Below are positions 37,231 to 46,335 of a DNA stretch of 63,062 nucleotides, in pieces (positions within the stretch are counted from its first letter, which is position 1; every line of letters starts with the position of its first letter). Source of the stretch: Okeania sp. SIO2C9 (GTDB lineage Bacteria; Cyanobacteriota; Cyanobacteriia; Cyanobacteriales; Microcoleaceae). Position numbers and translations under genes: made by a program. The stretch is taken from positions 269,766-332,827 of the forward strand of contig NZ_JAAHGO010000001.1 of the NCBI RefSeq assembly GCF_010672455.1, given 5' to 3'. Below the pieces are notes generated by a model. The model saw only the letters and a list, made by a program, of their open reading frames with translations. It did no database searches and was not told the origin of the DNA.

Positions 37231-38661
37231 ATGCATAAACTCATTCATAGAGTAAAAACTTTATTCATCCAACAACTCTACAAACGTACAGCATTAGTGT
37301 TAAGCATAATGTTCTGCATAGGTATTATTGCTGGTCTGTGGAATACATATCGTCTCTCATCTAAGCTCATTAAATCACAGGTACTGCAAAATGCCAGCCA
37401 CTACGCTGAGACTATCCAAGCAGCTCGTACACTTTATTCAGAAGTAGTAACTCGTGCTAAAACAGTTGAAGGTATTAGTATCACTCACGACTATAAAATC
37501 ATAGAAGGGGGAATTCCTATACCAGCAACATTTTTGATTGAATTAGGTCAATACATCCAGCTTGAAAATCCAGGAATGTCAGTCCGTCTCTACAGCAACT
37601 ATCCTTTTCCCTCGCGTCAAGCAGAAGGTGGCCCCAGAGACAATTTTGAAGTCAAAGCTATGCGCTATTTAGAAAAAAAACCTAATTCAGAATTTTATCG
37701 ATTTGTCAAGTTTCAGGGGCGTCCTTCATTTCGATATGCTCAAGCAGACATTATGAAACCAAGCTGCGTTAGTTGTCATAATAACCACCCAGATAGTCCT
37801 AAAAAGGATTGGAAAGTCGGAGATGTTAGAGGTGTTTTAGAAATTACTCAACCACTCGATCGCATCATTAAGACAACTAATGCGGGATTACGAGATACAT
37901 TTTTGACCTTGGCAGGATTGTCTGTATTAGGAATTATTGGTATGACTTTAATAATTAGCAAACTTCGACATACTTCAAAAGAATTGGAGAAACGTGTAGT
38001 TGAACGGACAGCAGAATTAGCAACAGAAAAGGAAAAATCAGAATCTCTACTACTAAATATTTTACCAGAACAAATAGCACAGAGACTAAAGCAAGGACAT
38101 CATCAAATTGCTGACGGATTTGCAGAAGTGACGATCCTATTTGCCGATATTGTTGGTTTTACTCAACTCTCAGAAAAAATTCTACCGGAAGATTTAGTAA
38201 TATTGCTCAATAAAATTTTTTCAGAATTTGATAAGTTGAGCGATCGCCACGGGTTAGAAAAAATTAAAACTATCGGAGATGCTTATATGGTTGCTAGTGG
38301 TCTACCTATTCCACGAGCAGACCATGCCAAAGCTGCCGCAGAAATGGCTCTTGATATGCAGCAAGAAATCAGCAAATTTAATTTACAGCACAATTTTGAA
38401 CTCTGTATCCGTATTGGAATTAACACCGGACCTGTTGTTGCTGGGGTCATTGGCACGAAAAAGTATATATACGACCTCTGGGGTGATGCAGTGAATACTG
38501 CTAGTCGCATGGAATCTCATGGAATTCCCGGTACGATTCAAGTTTCTACAAAAACTTATGACCTCTTACATAATCAGTATATTTTTCAGGAGCGCGGTGC
38601 CATAGTAGTTAAAGGTAAGGGTGAAATGAAAACTTATTTATTGATTGGCAGAAAAGTATAG
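37231..38661 (+). CDS. Tll0287-like haem sensor adenylate cyclase
   Basis: 476 residues. TM helix about 19-38, then an extracytoplasmic Tll0287-like (DUF3365) domain to about 215 with c-type haem motif CVSCH at 179-183, a second TM (about 224-243), a coiled-coil linker (ELEKRVVERTAELATEKEK) and a class III cyclase (about 298-470). Metal aspartates are in LFADIVGFT (Asp306) and TIGDAYMV (Asp350); Lys347 and Asp in YDLWGDAVNTASRM fit ATP. It probably couples a redox or gas signal at the haem to cytosolic cAMP. Haem attachment needs the cytochrome c system outside the membrane, consistent with topology. Family assignment firm; signal inferred. Confidence 0.9.
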   Translation: MHKLIHRVKTLFIQQLYKRTALVLSIMFCIGIIAGLWNTYRLSSKLIKSQVLQNASHYAETIQAARTLYSEVVTRAKTVEGISITHDYKIIEGGIPIPATFLIELGQYIQLENPGMSVRLYSNYPFPSRQAEGGPRDNFEVKAMRYLEKKPNSEFYRFVKFQGRPSFRYAQADIMKPSCVSCHNNHPDSPKKDWKVGDVRGVLEITQPLDRIIKTTNAGLRDTFLTLAGLSVLGIIGMTLIISKLRHTSKELEKRVVERTAELATEKEKSESLLLNILPEQIAQRLKQGHHQIADGFAEVTILFADIVGFTQLSEKILPEDLVILLNKIFSEFDKLSDRHGLEKIKTIGDAYMVASGLPIPRADHAKAAAEMALDMQQEISKFNLQHNFELCIRIGINTGPVVAGVIGTKKYIYDLWGDAVNTASRMESHGIPGTIQVSTKTYDLLHNQYIFQERGAIVVKGKGEMKTYLLIGRKV

Positions 38662-38790
38662 ATAGAAAAAAAGAAATCAGGAAAAGGATTAAAAGAAAAA
38701 TAAGGCATCTAATTAAATTCCCATTGCACTGAACATCAGAGAAAATATAAATTGCTTCAGTTCACAGCGATGGTCTCTTGAGTATCCGTA

Positions 38791-39073
38791 ATATCATGTC
38801 CGTTTAATTAGTTATAATAAAGTTCTTAGGTGGTAGGTGTCATTTCAGTTATCAGTTATCAGTTATCAGTTATCAGTGAACCTCCGACTGAAGTCGGAGG
38901 CTTGAAATACTGAACTAAATATTTTTTTCATCCCCTTAAAAGGGGAGGCACATACCCTCATTTTTTGGTAAATTCAAGTCATCACACTGGAAACGGAGCA
39001 GAAATTTGGGATATTCCTTCAAGATCGCTTCAACAGAACATTTTTATTATACTTAATCATCCGGACATGGTAT
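38791..39073. mobile_element. MITE with ATATCATGTCCG ends, filled by a TTAC element
   Basis: The outer ends, ATATCATGTCCG and CGGACATGGTAT, match (reversed) the MITE at 21264-21426. A 129-bp subfamily-A element (38839-38967) lies inside. Body sequences CACTGGAAACGGAGC and AAGAACATTTTTATTA-like blocks agree between the two copies. Confidence 0.75.
38839..38967 (-). mobile_element. TTAC-type short element, subfamily A, nested in a MITE (A3)
   Basis: Plus strand starts GTCATTTCAG after TAGGT and ends TTTTTTG before GTAAATTCAAG. The empty twin (21361-21375, reversed) joins TAGGT to GTAAATTCAAG directly. The insertion is 3' of TTAC on the minus strand, with no duplication. Contains a CCTCCGACTGAAGTCGGAGG hairpin. 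Confidence 0.9.
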
Positions 39074-39261
39074 AAGTACTTTAGTAATGTGAATTGGTTA
39101 TTTCTCTTCAACAGTTTCATGCTGGATACATAGCAGTCGCCATTACTATATTTGACTTATGAAATAGCTGCAAATTTTGGAATATAAATAATCAAACTTC
39201 TTCTTTCTTCCTTCTGCTATATTTGTTATGTTGATGAAAAAATAACCTCAATTTCTCAAAA

Positions 39262-39786
39262 TTAGAGTTTAGGAGGACAGCCCAAACTATCGCGGGTAGC
39301 TACTCCTGTAATAGGATTAATTCCTGAAGCATTTTTACACATTAATTTTACCTGATAGCGGTCTACTATTGCTCCAGAAAAATCTGCTCCTGTCACCACT
39401 GCATTACCAAAGGTGCTACCACTCAACATGGCATCTGTGAAAATAGCATTAGTTAAGTCAGTCTGATCGAAAGTGACTCGATCTGCAAAAGTATCAGTAA
39501 AATCTGCTTCACTTAAGTTTGCCTGAAAAAAGTCTCCTTTAGTAATAATTGTTCGTTGCATATTTGCTCCTTGAAAATTTGCACTCCGCATTTCTGCACC
39601 TGCAAAGGAAGTACCTTGCAAATCTTTATTAGAAAAATCTCGATAGTTTAAATCTGTAAGAGTATAGTTTACGGTATTTTCCTGTGCTTGAGCTGAATCA
39701 ATATGAATTGGCAAAATACCTACGACAGCCAATATTAAGACCAATACTAAAAATCCTATTCTCACCACTATAATAACTGCTCCCAA
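39262..39786 (-). CDS. Lumenal/periplasmic pentapeptide-repeat protein
   Basis: 174 residues. The signal peptide (about 1-34, ending AQA) and pentapeptide coils (about 45-145; DLQGTSFAGAEMRSANFQGANMQ) are followed by a conserved disulphide-type C-terminus (LMCKNASG...GCPPKL). The layout matches the thylakoid-lumen pentapeptide proteins common to cyanobacteria and chloroplasts (TL17/TL15-like). Function in the lumen unresolved. A GGAAGAA-type array (39197-39217, purine-rich on the coding strand) lies downstream. Confidence 0.8.
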   Translation of the reverse strand: MGAVIIVVRIGFLVLVLILAVVGILPIHIDSAQAQENTVNYTLTDLNYRDFSNKDLQGTSFAGAEMRSANFQGANMQRTIITKGDFFQANLSEADFTDTFADRVTFDQTDLTNAIFTDAMLSGSTFGNAVVTGADFSGAIVDRYQVKLMCKNASGINPITGVATRDSLGCPPKL

Positions 39787-40142
39787 AGTTGAGTATAACT
39801 AAATAATAAATATACCAAATTAGAGACCATATTAACGAAGTCAGAAGTCAGAAGTTAGAAGTCAGATAGGGTCGCTTTGGATAGGGCGACGTACAGAAAT
39901 TATTTTTGTCATGGGGATAGATGAGCAACCCTCCAAAAATATTTCGCTAAGGCAGGGTGGCACGACCAAATTATTTTGATAAATATAAAAAATTTGACCT
40001 TTTTGCGGAGACTTTACAGATGCGATCGCGCCTTTTAGAATTTAACCGTATAAAAGTCAATTTATCGCAGTCGCTATTACTGTATTTGATATATCAAACG
40101 CCAAATTTTTAGTTATCTAGGAGAGAAGGAAAAACTTCTTAC
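39787..40142. other. Gene-free intergenic region
   Basis: GTCAGAA heptamers (about 39838-39866), a GGGTCGCTTTGGATAGGGCGAC palindromic block and one GCGATCGC. TTTATCGCAGTCGCTATTACTG (40060-40081) also occurs, changed, near 39133. No gene seen. Confidence 0.4.
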
Positions 40143-40338
40143 CGAATAATTAATAATTAAATAATTCTGGTTTAAAGCCTATCCTTTTAAGGGGAAAAAA
40201 GCGGTTGAGATATAGCAAGGTCTCCTCGCTGTCCGACCATCGACCAACAGAAGAAATAATATTTCCTTATATTCAATTCCGTAGCGGTTAAAACCCGAGG
40301 TAATTATCAATTATCCATTATCCATTATCCATTAATTA
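40143..40338 (+). mobile_element. Degenerate subfamily-B element (B9) downstream of lspA
   Basis: TTAC (40139-40142) then CGAATAATTAATAATTAAAT, CCTTTTAAGG hairpin, AAGCGG, GGTAATTATC and ATTATCC heptamers. It lacks the TTGAA end. It ends about 14 bp from the lspA stop. Confidence 0.5.
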
Positions 40339-40351
40339 ATTCTTCCTTCTA

Positions 40352-40837
40352 CTATTGCGATTTACGTTTTGGTCTTTCACTAAAAAATGTAGCAATGAGT
40401 AGACAAACAATACCAATATTAATCGAAACATCTGCCACATTGAACACGGGAAAATCTATGAGGCGAAAGTGTATAAAATCTACAACATAACCCAAAATGA
40501 ACCTATCAATACCATTACCCAGTGCCCCTCCTAAAATTAAACCGTAGCCCAGTTGTTCCCATTTATTAAATCTAGGCCCCAATAAAGCCCAGGCCATGAG
40601 GCCAAGACTAACTATCAAAGACAACCATCGCAGCCAATATACTCCACCATTGCTAAATAAACTAAAAGCTGCTCCGGTATTAGTAACATAGGTAAAGTGA
40701 AATACACCAGGCCACAAAGCCAGACTTTCTCCAAGTTGAAAATTTTGTACCACCCAAAACTTAGTCAAGTGGTCTAGCAAAATGCTAATAATAGCAGCTA
40801 TCCAGAATAAAAGATTTTTTTTGAAGTGTAATTTCAA
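40352..40837 (-). CDS. lspA: Lipoprotein signal peptidase (signal peptidase II)
   Basis: 161 residues, four transmembrane helices, usual length. The catalytic aspartates are in GNGIDRFILGYVVDFIHF and FNVADVSINIG, with the conserved NTGAAFSLF loop. It cleaves prolipoprotein signal peptides at the lipid-modified Cys in the inner membrane. A clear client in this window is PstS2 (LAAC lipobox). Single gene. Confidence 0.95.
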   Translation of the reverse strand: MKLHFKKNLLFWIAAIISILLDHLTKFWVVQNFQLGESLALWPGVFHFTYVTNTGAAFSLFSNGGVYWLRWLSLIVSLGLMAWALLGPRFNKWEQLGYGLILGGALGNGIDRFILGYVVDFIHFRLIDFPVFNVADVSINIGIVCLLIATFFSERPKRKSQ

Positions 40838-41099
40838 GGTTAGTGATTTATTATATCTATTTCAATTTATCCTGCAATTTAACAAGAATTTTTTAAGATT
40901 GCCATGTTGACATCCTTTCAGTGCTAAACCTTAACTCGTCGGTCGGTTGACATCCGATCAGCTACTGCTACCATCAAATCAAAAATTTAAGAAGAAGACA
41001 GATATTTTTGAGGATAATTAGCTAGAACAATTCACTTGATTATAAGTACTCCAAATCATTGTTGAATAAGGTTTAAAATAGTTTAAGCAAAGTCAAAAA
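40838..41099. other. Gene-free region with GTTGACATCC fragments
   Basis: GTTGACATCC occurs twice (about 40912 and 40945). This matches the outer tip of IS605-type right ends (compare 44505 and, reversed, 55552) and suggests eroded element ends. No gene. Confidence 0.4.
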
Positions 41100-41570
41100 T
41101 CAAAGTTTATAATATTCCGGTAAATGTACCCTGGTCATATTAGTAGTTATTGATTCTCCTATTTTATTTTTAATTTTGTCAAAGTTGAGTTTGTATACAT
41201 TCATGTGTTCATCAATCTTTTTATGAAATATCCACTCTTCATCTATTAATTGTTTCATCCACCTTTGAACTGTTTTTGTAGCCAACATTGTTTTTTTACC
41301 AATATATTTATGAGTAAGAGAAACAAAACGTATTTCATTTTTTTCTTGGATTTGTCTGAGTGAAATATAATCAAAAAAAGTTATTATTGTGGCTCCACTT
41401 TTTTTTCTTAAACTAAAATACTCTAAATATGGATTAAAGATTGAACCTAGACTTTCTGAATCTCTAATTATTGAAGGAACAATTGGGTAAACATTCTCTT
41501 CTTCATTATCTATTATATGTATAGTTTCCCATTTGTAAGATTCTAATTCAACTCCGATCTCTAGAAACAT
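41100..41570 (-). CDS. Hypothetical protein, possible winged-helix C-terminal half
   Basis: 156 residues, not recognised. It is acidic at the N-terminus (IIDNEEENVYPIVPS). A middle block (SLTHKYIGKKTMLATKTVQRWMKQLIDEEWIFHKKIDEHMNVY) has the feel of a winged helix: a recognition-like helix followed by a beta wing. No membrane segment. It lies between lspA and bioY on the same strand, with gaps over 100 bp on both sides. Base composition and codon use resemble its neighbours. Real gene likely from length and low shadowing, function unknown. Confidence 0.55.
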   Translation of the reverse strand: MFLEIGVELESYKWETIHIIDNEEENVYPIVPSIIRDSESLGSIFNPYLEYFSLRKKSGATIITFFDYISLRQIQEKNEIRFVSLTHKYIGKKTMLATKTVQRWMKQLIDEEWIFHKKIDEHMNVYKLNFDKIKNKIGESITTNMTRVHLPEYYKL

Positions 41571-41684
41571 ATTAACTATTCTCTATTTTCTTTACATAAT
41601 TTTTAATTTTTTCAGAACAAATAGATAATTTTACAGATACCTTTTACTCAATTATTTCTTACATTTTAATGGAATATTTTATCT

Positions 41685-42281
41685 CTAATAAAATAGTAAA
41701 CGTCGCAGTAAATAAGCCATAACTGCTACAGCACATATAATTCCTAGTTGTCCTGGTAAAGGAAAAATAGAATATCTATAAATAGCTTCAAATAAAGATA
41801 ATGAATCTGCCTCTTTCCAGCTGAAAATACTGCTAATAATTAGATAAGTTAACCCAGTTATATGAACACTTAACAAACCACATAAACAACTAAAAGTTAA
41901 TGACTCTAGTTTGGGATATGCTTGAAAAGCTAAATTTCCACATATCCATGCTCCAGGAATAAAACCCAATAAATAACCAAAACTAGGTTCTTTCAAATAG
42001 CCTATACCACCACCTTGACTAAAGACAGGTAATAAAGTTAGACCTAAAAATATATAAGCAATTTGAGAAATAACAGCAGCATTTTTTCCACCCAAACAAC
42101 CGACAAACAAAACAGCACCAACTTGGTAAGTTACTCCTAAGGAAAAAGTTTTAACTTCTTGTTGTTCCCAAATCCAAGTTGGACTTGCAAAAGAGGCAGG
42201 TAAAAATGTCGCAGCAATTGTCAAGAGTAAACCTGTAATTGCCCAAAGTAATTGAACTGTAATTGTCACGGCAATTAACAA
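41685..42281 (-). CDS. bioY: Biotin transporter BioY (ECF S component)
   Basis: 198 residues, about six transmembrane helices. QVGAVLFVGCLGGKNAAVISQIAYIFLGLTLLPVFSQGGGIGYLKEPSFGYLLGFIPGA holds the BioY pattern (GG.GY....SGYL region). It takes up biotin, alone or with a shared EcfAT module. It is 41 bp downstream of bioB on the same strand, so probably one transcript that pairs synthesis with uptake. Start chosen at the ATG that gives the first helix complete. Confidence 0.88.
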   Translation of the reverse strand: MLIAVTITVQLLWAITGLLLTIAATFLPASFASPTWIWEQQEVKTFSLGVTYQVGAVLFVGCLGGKNAAVISQIAYIFLGLTLLPVFSQGGGIGYLKEPSFGYLLGFIPGAWICGNLAFQAYPKLESLTFSCLCGLLSVHITGLTYLIISSIFSWKEADSLSLFEAIYRYSIFPLPGQLGIICAVAVMAYLLRRLLFY

Positions 42282-42322
42282 TTATTTCTTAGAATATAAA
42301 CAATTATTCTACCATCTCAAAG

Positions 42323-43417
42323 CTAATTAGTTGGAATAGGAGCTTCCCCACCTTTGAGACCTAGAGATTCAAGCATGGCTTGGTCTTTTTCTGGAGGTTG
42401 GCCAAGAGTTGTCAGATAATGGCCAATCAACATAGCATTAATACCAGCTTTAAGGCCCAAGTTTTGCAATTCTCCCATTACAGCCTCTCGGCCGCCAGCA
42501 TAGCGAATAATTTGCTCTGGTAAAATCAGACGGAAAATAGCGATCGCCTTTAAAGCATCGTAGGGGTCTAACTTCGGCAAGTCTCCTAAAGGTGTACCTT
42601 CACGAGGGTTTAATAAATTTAAGGGTACTGATTCAACTTGTAGCTCTCGCAAGGCCAAGGCCAAATCTATCCGGTCTTCCCAAGTTTCTCCCATACCAAT
42701 AATACCTCCTGTGCAAGCCTGAATACCTGCTGCTTTGAGGTTTTTCACGGTTTCTACTCGGTCATTCCAGCTATGAGTAGTTACTATTTCGGGGTAAAAC
42801 TGTTCGGAGGCTTCCAAATTATGGTTATAGCGAGTGACTCCTGCCTCTGCTAATGCTTGAGCTTGTTCTGGTGTTACTTCTCCTAAAGCACAACAAGGCT
42901 TAATATTAGTCTCTGCAATAATTTGCCGTACTGTATCTAGAATTTGCTCAAATTCTGTAGATTTGGGACTGTTATACTTAATACCTCTGCCTTGAGAAAC
43001 CAAGCAAAATCTTTTAGCCCCACCAGCTTCTGCTGCTTTTGCTTGAGCTAATATTTCTTCTGTTGATTTGAGGCCATAAATTGGAGAAGCTTCTCCAGGG
43101 TGATGAGCTGACTGGGAACAGAAGCTACAGTTTTCTGAACAGCCTCCTGATTTGACATTAATGATGCTACATAGGTCTACAACGTTACCACAGCAGGCTT
43201 GACGGACTTGATCGGCAGCTTCACAAAGTAGGAGTATATCTTCTTGTCCTGCAATCTGGGTCAGGGTAATGGCCTCTTCTCGGTTAAGACGATACCCAGA
43301 AATAATTTGCTCGGCTAAGTTTTGTAGCCATGTCTCTAGATGTTGTTTCGTATCTGGTAAAGATAGGAAAGTTTTAGTATTAGTTTCTGTGTTAGTTGAT
43401 AGGGGTGCTTGAACCAC
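42323..43417 (-). CDS. bioB: Biotin synthase (radical SAM)
   Basis: 364 residues. The radical-SAM cluster CSENCSFC (Cys93, 97, 100) sits in a TIM barrel; conserved YNHNLEAS and NLLNPREGTPL regions and the Arg ligand area for the [2Fe-2S] cluster follow. It inserts sulphur into dethiobiotin. A 20-residue N-terminal extension precedes the usual start. bioY follows. Upstream is a subfamily-B element, so the promoter must lie between 43418 and about 43490 or be supplied by the repeat. No biotin repressor site recognised. Confidence 0.95.
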   Translation of the reverse strand: MVQAPLSTNTETNTKTFLSLPDTKQHLETWLQNLAEQIISGYRLNREEAITLTQIAGQEDILLLCEAADQVRQACCGNVVDLCSIINVKSGGCSENCSFCSQSAHHPGEASPIYGLKSTEEILAQAKAAEAGGAKRFCLVSQGRGIKYNSPKSTEFEQILDTVRQIIAETNIKPCCALGEVTPEQAQALAEAGVTRYNHNLEASEQFYPEIVTTHSWNDRVETVKNLKAAGIQACTGGIIGMGETWEDRIDLALALRELQVESVPLNLLNPREGTPLGDLPKLDPYDALKAIAIFRLILPEQIIRYAGGREAVMGELQNLGLKAGINAMLIGHYLTTLGQPPEKDQAMLESLGLKGGEAPIPTN

Positions 43418-43494
43418 AGCTAGCCTTATTAATTACAATATTTTTAATTCTGGGTAATTTTACCATCTTTTCTAGACATTTCTTTAAAATTTAC

Positions 43495-43623
43495 CGAAAA
43501 ATTGTGGTTTAAAGCCTCCCCTTTTAAGGGGATAATAAATAAAAATTGTCCTTTGAATCAATCCTCTTCTTTTCAAGGAGAGGTAATTCTAAATTCTAAA
43601 TTCGCGCATTCTAAATTCTTGAA
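43495..43623 (+). mobile_element. TTAC-type short element, subfamily B (B7)
   Basis: TTAC (43491-43494), CGAAAAATTGTGGTTTAAAG, CCCCTTTTAAGGGG hairpin, CCTCTTCTTTTCAAGGAGAGG hairpin, then CTAAATT heptamers and TTCTTGAA. It shows that the terminal heptamer differs between copies (CTAAATT here, ATTATTC elsewhere) while the closing TTGAA is kept. DNA from 43624 to 44078 has no gene. Confidence 0.7.
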
Positions 43624-44078
43624 TTCTATCCCACATTCCGCACTTCAATTTGTAACATTAAAATTAGTATAAAATCCGTAGTTTGCTTAAGTATTTATAC
43701 TATATAAATTATCTTCATTTACCTCGATCAGGAGTCAAACTCTCAGTGATATTTTAAGTACAAATACTTACCGAATTGTAGTTCTTGATTAGCCACTATG
43801 ATTTTTTTCTTACTTTTTATTTTTAATTTTTGTTTTTATGCTACGTTTTGTCCTGCGGAATTTAGGTTATATCTCTAAGGAATGGAGCAATTGACTACTG
43901 CTGTACAATACCTATACAATTCTGGCAAAACTAGGTAAAACCTGGTAATGCAAGTCTTAGATGTTTGCTTCTTGCTTCAACCTGAGAGGCCGCCCTCGTC
44001 CAGTTCACAAGCGTAAATTCGGGTACAGCCTACCCTATTTTTTTGATTAATTTCTCCATACTGAGATAACACCAGTGC

Positions 44079-45005
44079 TCCCCGCGACTTTAGTCTGGGG
44101 ATTCTAAGCAGATACTAGGCAACACCGATAAATCCATGTTGCTCCGTCTGTTCTTAGCTGACCAAAGATATATTCTCTGGGGACAATTTCCGCGGTGCCC
44201 CTACTGCTTTGTGGCTTACTTTTGTGATGATATTTGCAGCAACCTTACAGTCTGCAGTCTTCACACCAATTATTGCCTGTTCTATACAAACCACGCTTCT
44301 TGATGCAGTCGCTCATGGGGGAAACCCCCTTTGGCGGCGCTGCATCGCTTTATTCTCTTTCCTGTTAGCGAAGCTTGTCTGAAAGACTTAGGTTTCCAAT
44401 CATTGGGTTTTTCACCATAATTAGGTAGATCGTCACCATCTAAAAATGAAGGGGCGAATGGCATTCGCCCCTACAAGTATAACTTTCTTGGTGTTTCTAC
44501 AAATTTGACATCCTCCCGACGTTGCGCATGGCGCGACAACGCGGGATTCCTAAACCTCACGGCTCAGGTCTTTCTGCTTCGTAGCACCTGCTGAGGAGGC
44601 CTTTCCCTCTTTCTGGTCTTACGGTCGCTCCACAGACTGACACTGCTAGCCCAGCAGCCTAATTGTGTTTAGTATAGCAGAACCTTGTAAAAACCGCAAG
44701 ATTGATTGGTTTTCCCATGCGACGCTCCCCTTCGGGAGAGCGCGGGTCTTCAACCAACGTTGAGATAATTCCCATAATTGAGCTATTCTCTGTTTAAGTC
44801 TAGCTGTAGGAATTGGTACAAATTATGAATTATTTTTATGACCATTATCTATTTCATTTTTATGACTTTTATTCCAACCAAAAACAATTGCACCGAGCTG
44901 ATTTTTTAAACAATGATTAATTACTATTCTGGCTGCTTTATTAATACCCAAATCGCGTTTTGCGGTTACGCTTTTCTGTAATTGCAGCTAGTTTAAACAA
45001 AAACT
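44079..45005 (-). pseudogene. tnpB relic with palindrome inserts and a nested IS605 end
   Basis: Minus-strand TnpB remains: C-terminal FLDGDDLPNYGEKPNDWKP, a CSAAKGGFPHERLHQ stretch that is a translated palindrome, then the right-end hairpin CCCCGCG...CTGGGGATTCTAAGC (44079-44110). At 44504-44775 about 270 bp replace part of the gene. On the 5' side RLKQRIAQL- and NKAARIVINHCLKN-like pieces persist to about 45005. Same lineage as the copy at 58840-59888. Confidence 0.75.
44504..44700 (-). ncRNA. Relic TnpB right end / omega-RNA-like segment
   Basis: On the minus strand it reads GCTAGCAGTGTCAGTCTGTGGAGCGACCGTAAGACC (split here: conserved structured block), CAGCAGGTGCTACGAAGCAG, a GGAATCCCGCG...CGGGAGGATGTCAA closing hairpin. 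In cyanobacterial IS605-type elements this is the structured tnpB 3' region that yields guide RNA. No intact tnpB belongs to it here, and expression is unknown. Confidence 0.5.
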
Positions 45006-45067
45006 TATTATTGATCATAGTAAAGGAGTTAAGTTAATTTTAACTTGGCATCTTCACTACTAAAATA

Positions 45068-45174
45068 TTTAACCTATATTTAACCTATATTTAACCTATA
45101 TTTAACCTATATTTAACCTATATTTTGCCTATATTTAACCTATATTTTGCCTATATTTAACCTATATTTAACCT
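45068..45174 (+). promoter_or_regulatory. Array of ten Pho-box half-sites upstream of pstS1
   Basis: TTTAACCT at 45068, 45079, 45090, 45101, 45112, 45134, 45156 and 45167, and variant TTTTGCCT at 45123 and 45145, all exactly 11 bp apart with ATA spacers. The cyanobacterial PhoB-type regulator SphR binds YTTAACCT direct repeats with 3-bp spacers, usually two or three. The last unit ends 65 bp before the pstS1 ATG. Confidence 0.88.
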
Positions 45175-45239
45175 TGATATGTTCAACTTGCATTAACGTT
45201 ATGTCTTGTGTTTAAAGTCAATATCACAAATTAATAGTT

Positions 45240-46325
45240 ATGCCACCTAGTATCAATCTTAGTCAAATAATTCGTAATACTTCCAAAGTATCTTTAGTAG
45301 CCTTAACAATTGGTCTAGCTACTACAATTACCGGAATCAAATATGGCCTTGCTCAACAAAAAGTCAACCTTGTAGGTGCAGGTGCATCTTTTCCAGCTCC
45401 CCTATATCAACGTTGGTTTGCTGATATGAGAGATAGTCGTTCCGATGTTGGGGTAGATTATCAATCAGTTGGTAGTGGTGCTGGTGTCGAAAGATTTACT
45501 CAAGAATTGGTAGATTTTGGTGCTAGTGATGTGGCAATGAAAGATGATGAAATTGCCAAAGTTGGTAGAGGGGTAATGATGCTACCTATGACTGCAGGTA
45601 GCGTTGTCTTAGCTTACAATTTACCAGGTGTATCCGACCTAAAATTATCCAGGGAAGTTTATGTAGATATCCTTTTGGGTAAAATAACAAAGTGGAATGA
45701 CCCCAAAATAGCTGCTGCTAATTCTGGTGTGAGTCTACCAGACCAAGCAATTACTGTAGTTCATCGTTCTGATGGTAGTGGAACTACAGGAGTTTTTACG
45801 AAGCATCTGAGTGCTATTAGTCCAGAGTGGAAGCAGAAGGTAGGCGAAGGAAAAACAGTTCAGTGGCCTACAGGTGTAGGTGGTGCTAAAAATGATGGTG
45901 TAGCTGCTTTAATTCGTCAAACAGAGGGTGGCATAGGTTATGTGGAATTTGGTTTTGCTAAGAGTGCTGGTCTCCCCACTGCAGCTTTGGAAAATAAATC
46001 TGGCAGTTATGTGAAAGCTTCTTTGGAGTCTGCTAAGTCTACTCTAGCAGCAGTGAAGTTACCAGGAAATCTGCGTGCTTTTATTAGCGATCCTGAAGGT
46101 GGTGGTTCTTACCCTATTGTTACTTACACTTGGATGCTGATTTATGGCCAATATGATGATGCAGCGAAAGCTCAGGGTATAGAGAAAATGATTGAGTATG
46201 GCTTAAATGAGGGTCAAAAGGTAAGTGCTGATTTAGGTTATATTCCACTCCCCGACAATGTTCGTCAGACAGTTGCATCTGCTGCTGATAAAATTAGCTC
46301 AGGTTACAAAATAAGTCTCAAGTAA
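45240..46325 (+). CDS. pstS: Phosphate-binding protein PstS (SphX-like), copy 1
   Basis: 361 residues. N-terminal export signal (about 1-38, LVALTIGLATTITGIKYGLAQQ) without a lipobox Cys, then the PstS fold: GAGASFPAPLYQRWF, SVGSGAGVERF (phosphate loop), HRSDGSGTTGVFTKHLS (second phosphate loop) and YVEFGFAKSAGL. It binds periplasmic phosphate for PstCAB. Its Pho array predicts strong induction in phosphate starvation. No Shine-Dalgarno is evident. About 75-80% identical by eye to copy 2 downstream, so a tandem duplicate with a free rather than lipid-anchored end. Confidence 0.93.
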   Translation: MPPSINLSQIIRNTSKVSLVALTIGLATTITGIKYGLAQQKVNLVGAGASFPAPLYQRWFADMRDSRSDVGVDYQSVGSGAGVERFTQELVDFGASDVAMKDDEIAKVGRGVMMLPMTAGSVVLAYNLPGVSDLKLSREVYVDILLGKITKWNDPKIAAANSGVSLPDQAITVVHRSDGSGTTGVFTKHLSAISPEWKQKVGEGKTVQWPTGVGGAKNDGVAALIRQTEGGIGYVEFGFAKSAGLPTAALENKSGSYVKASLESAKSTLAAVKLPGNLRAFISDPEGGGSYPIVTYTWMLIYGQYDDAAKAQGIEKMIEYGLNEGQKVSADLGYIPLPDNVRQTVASAADKISSGYKISLK

Positions 46326-46335
46326 TTGTATGTAT

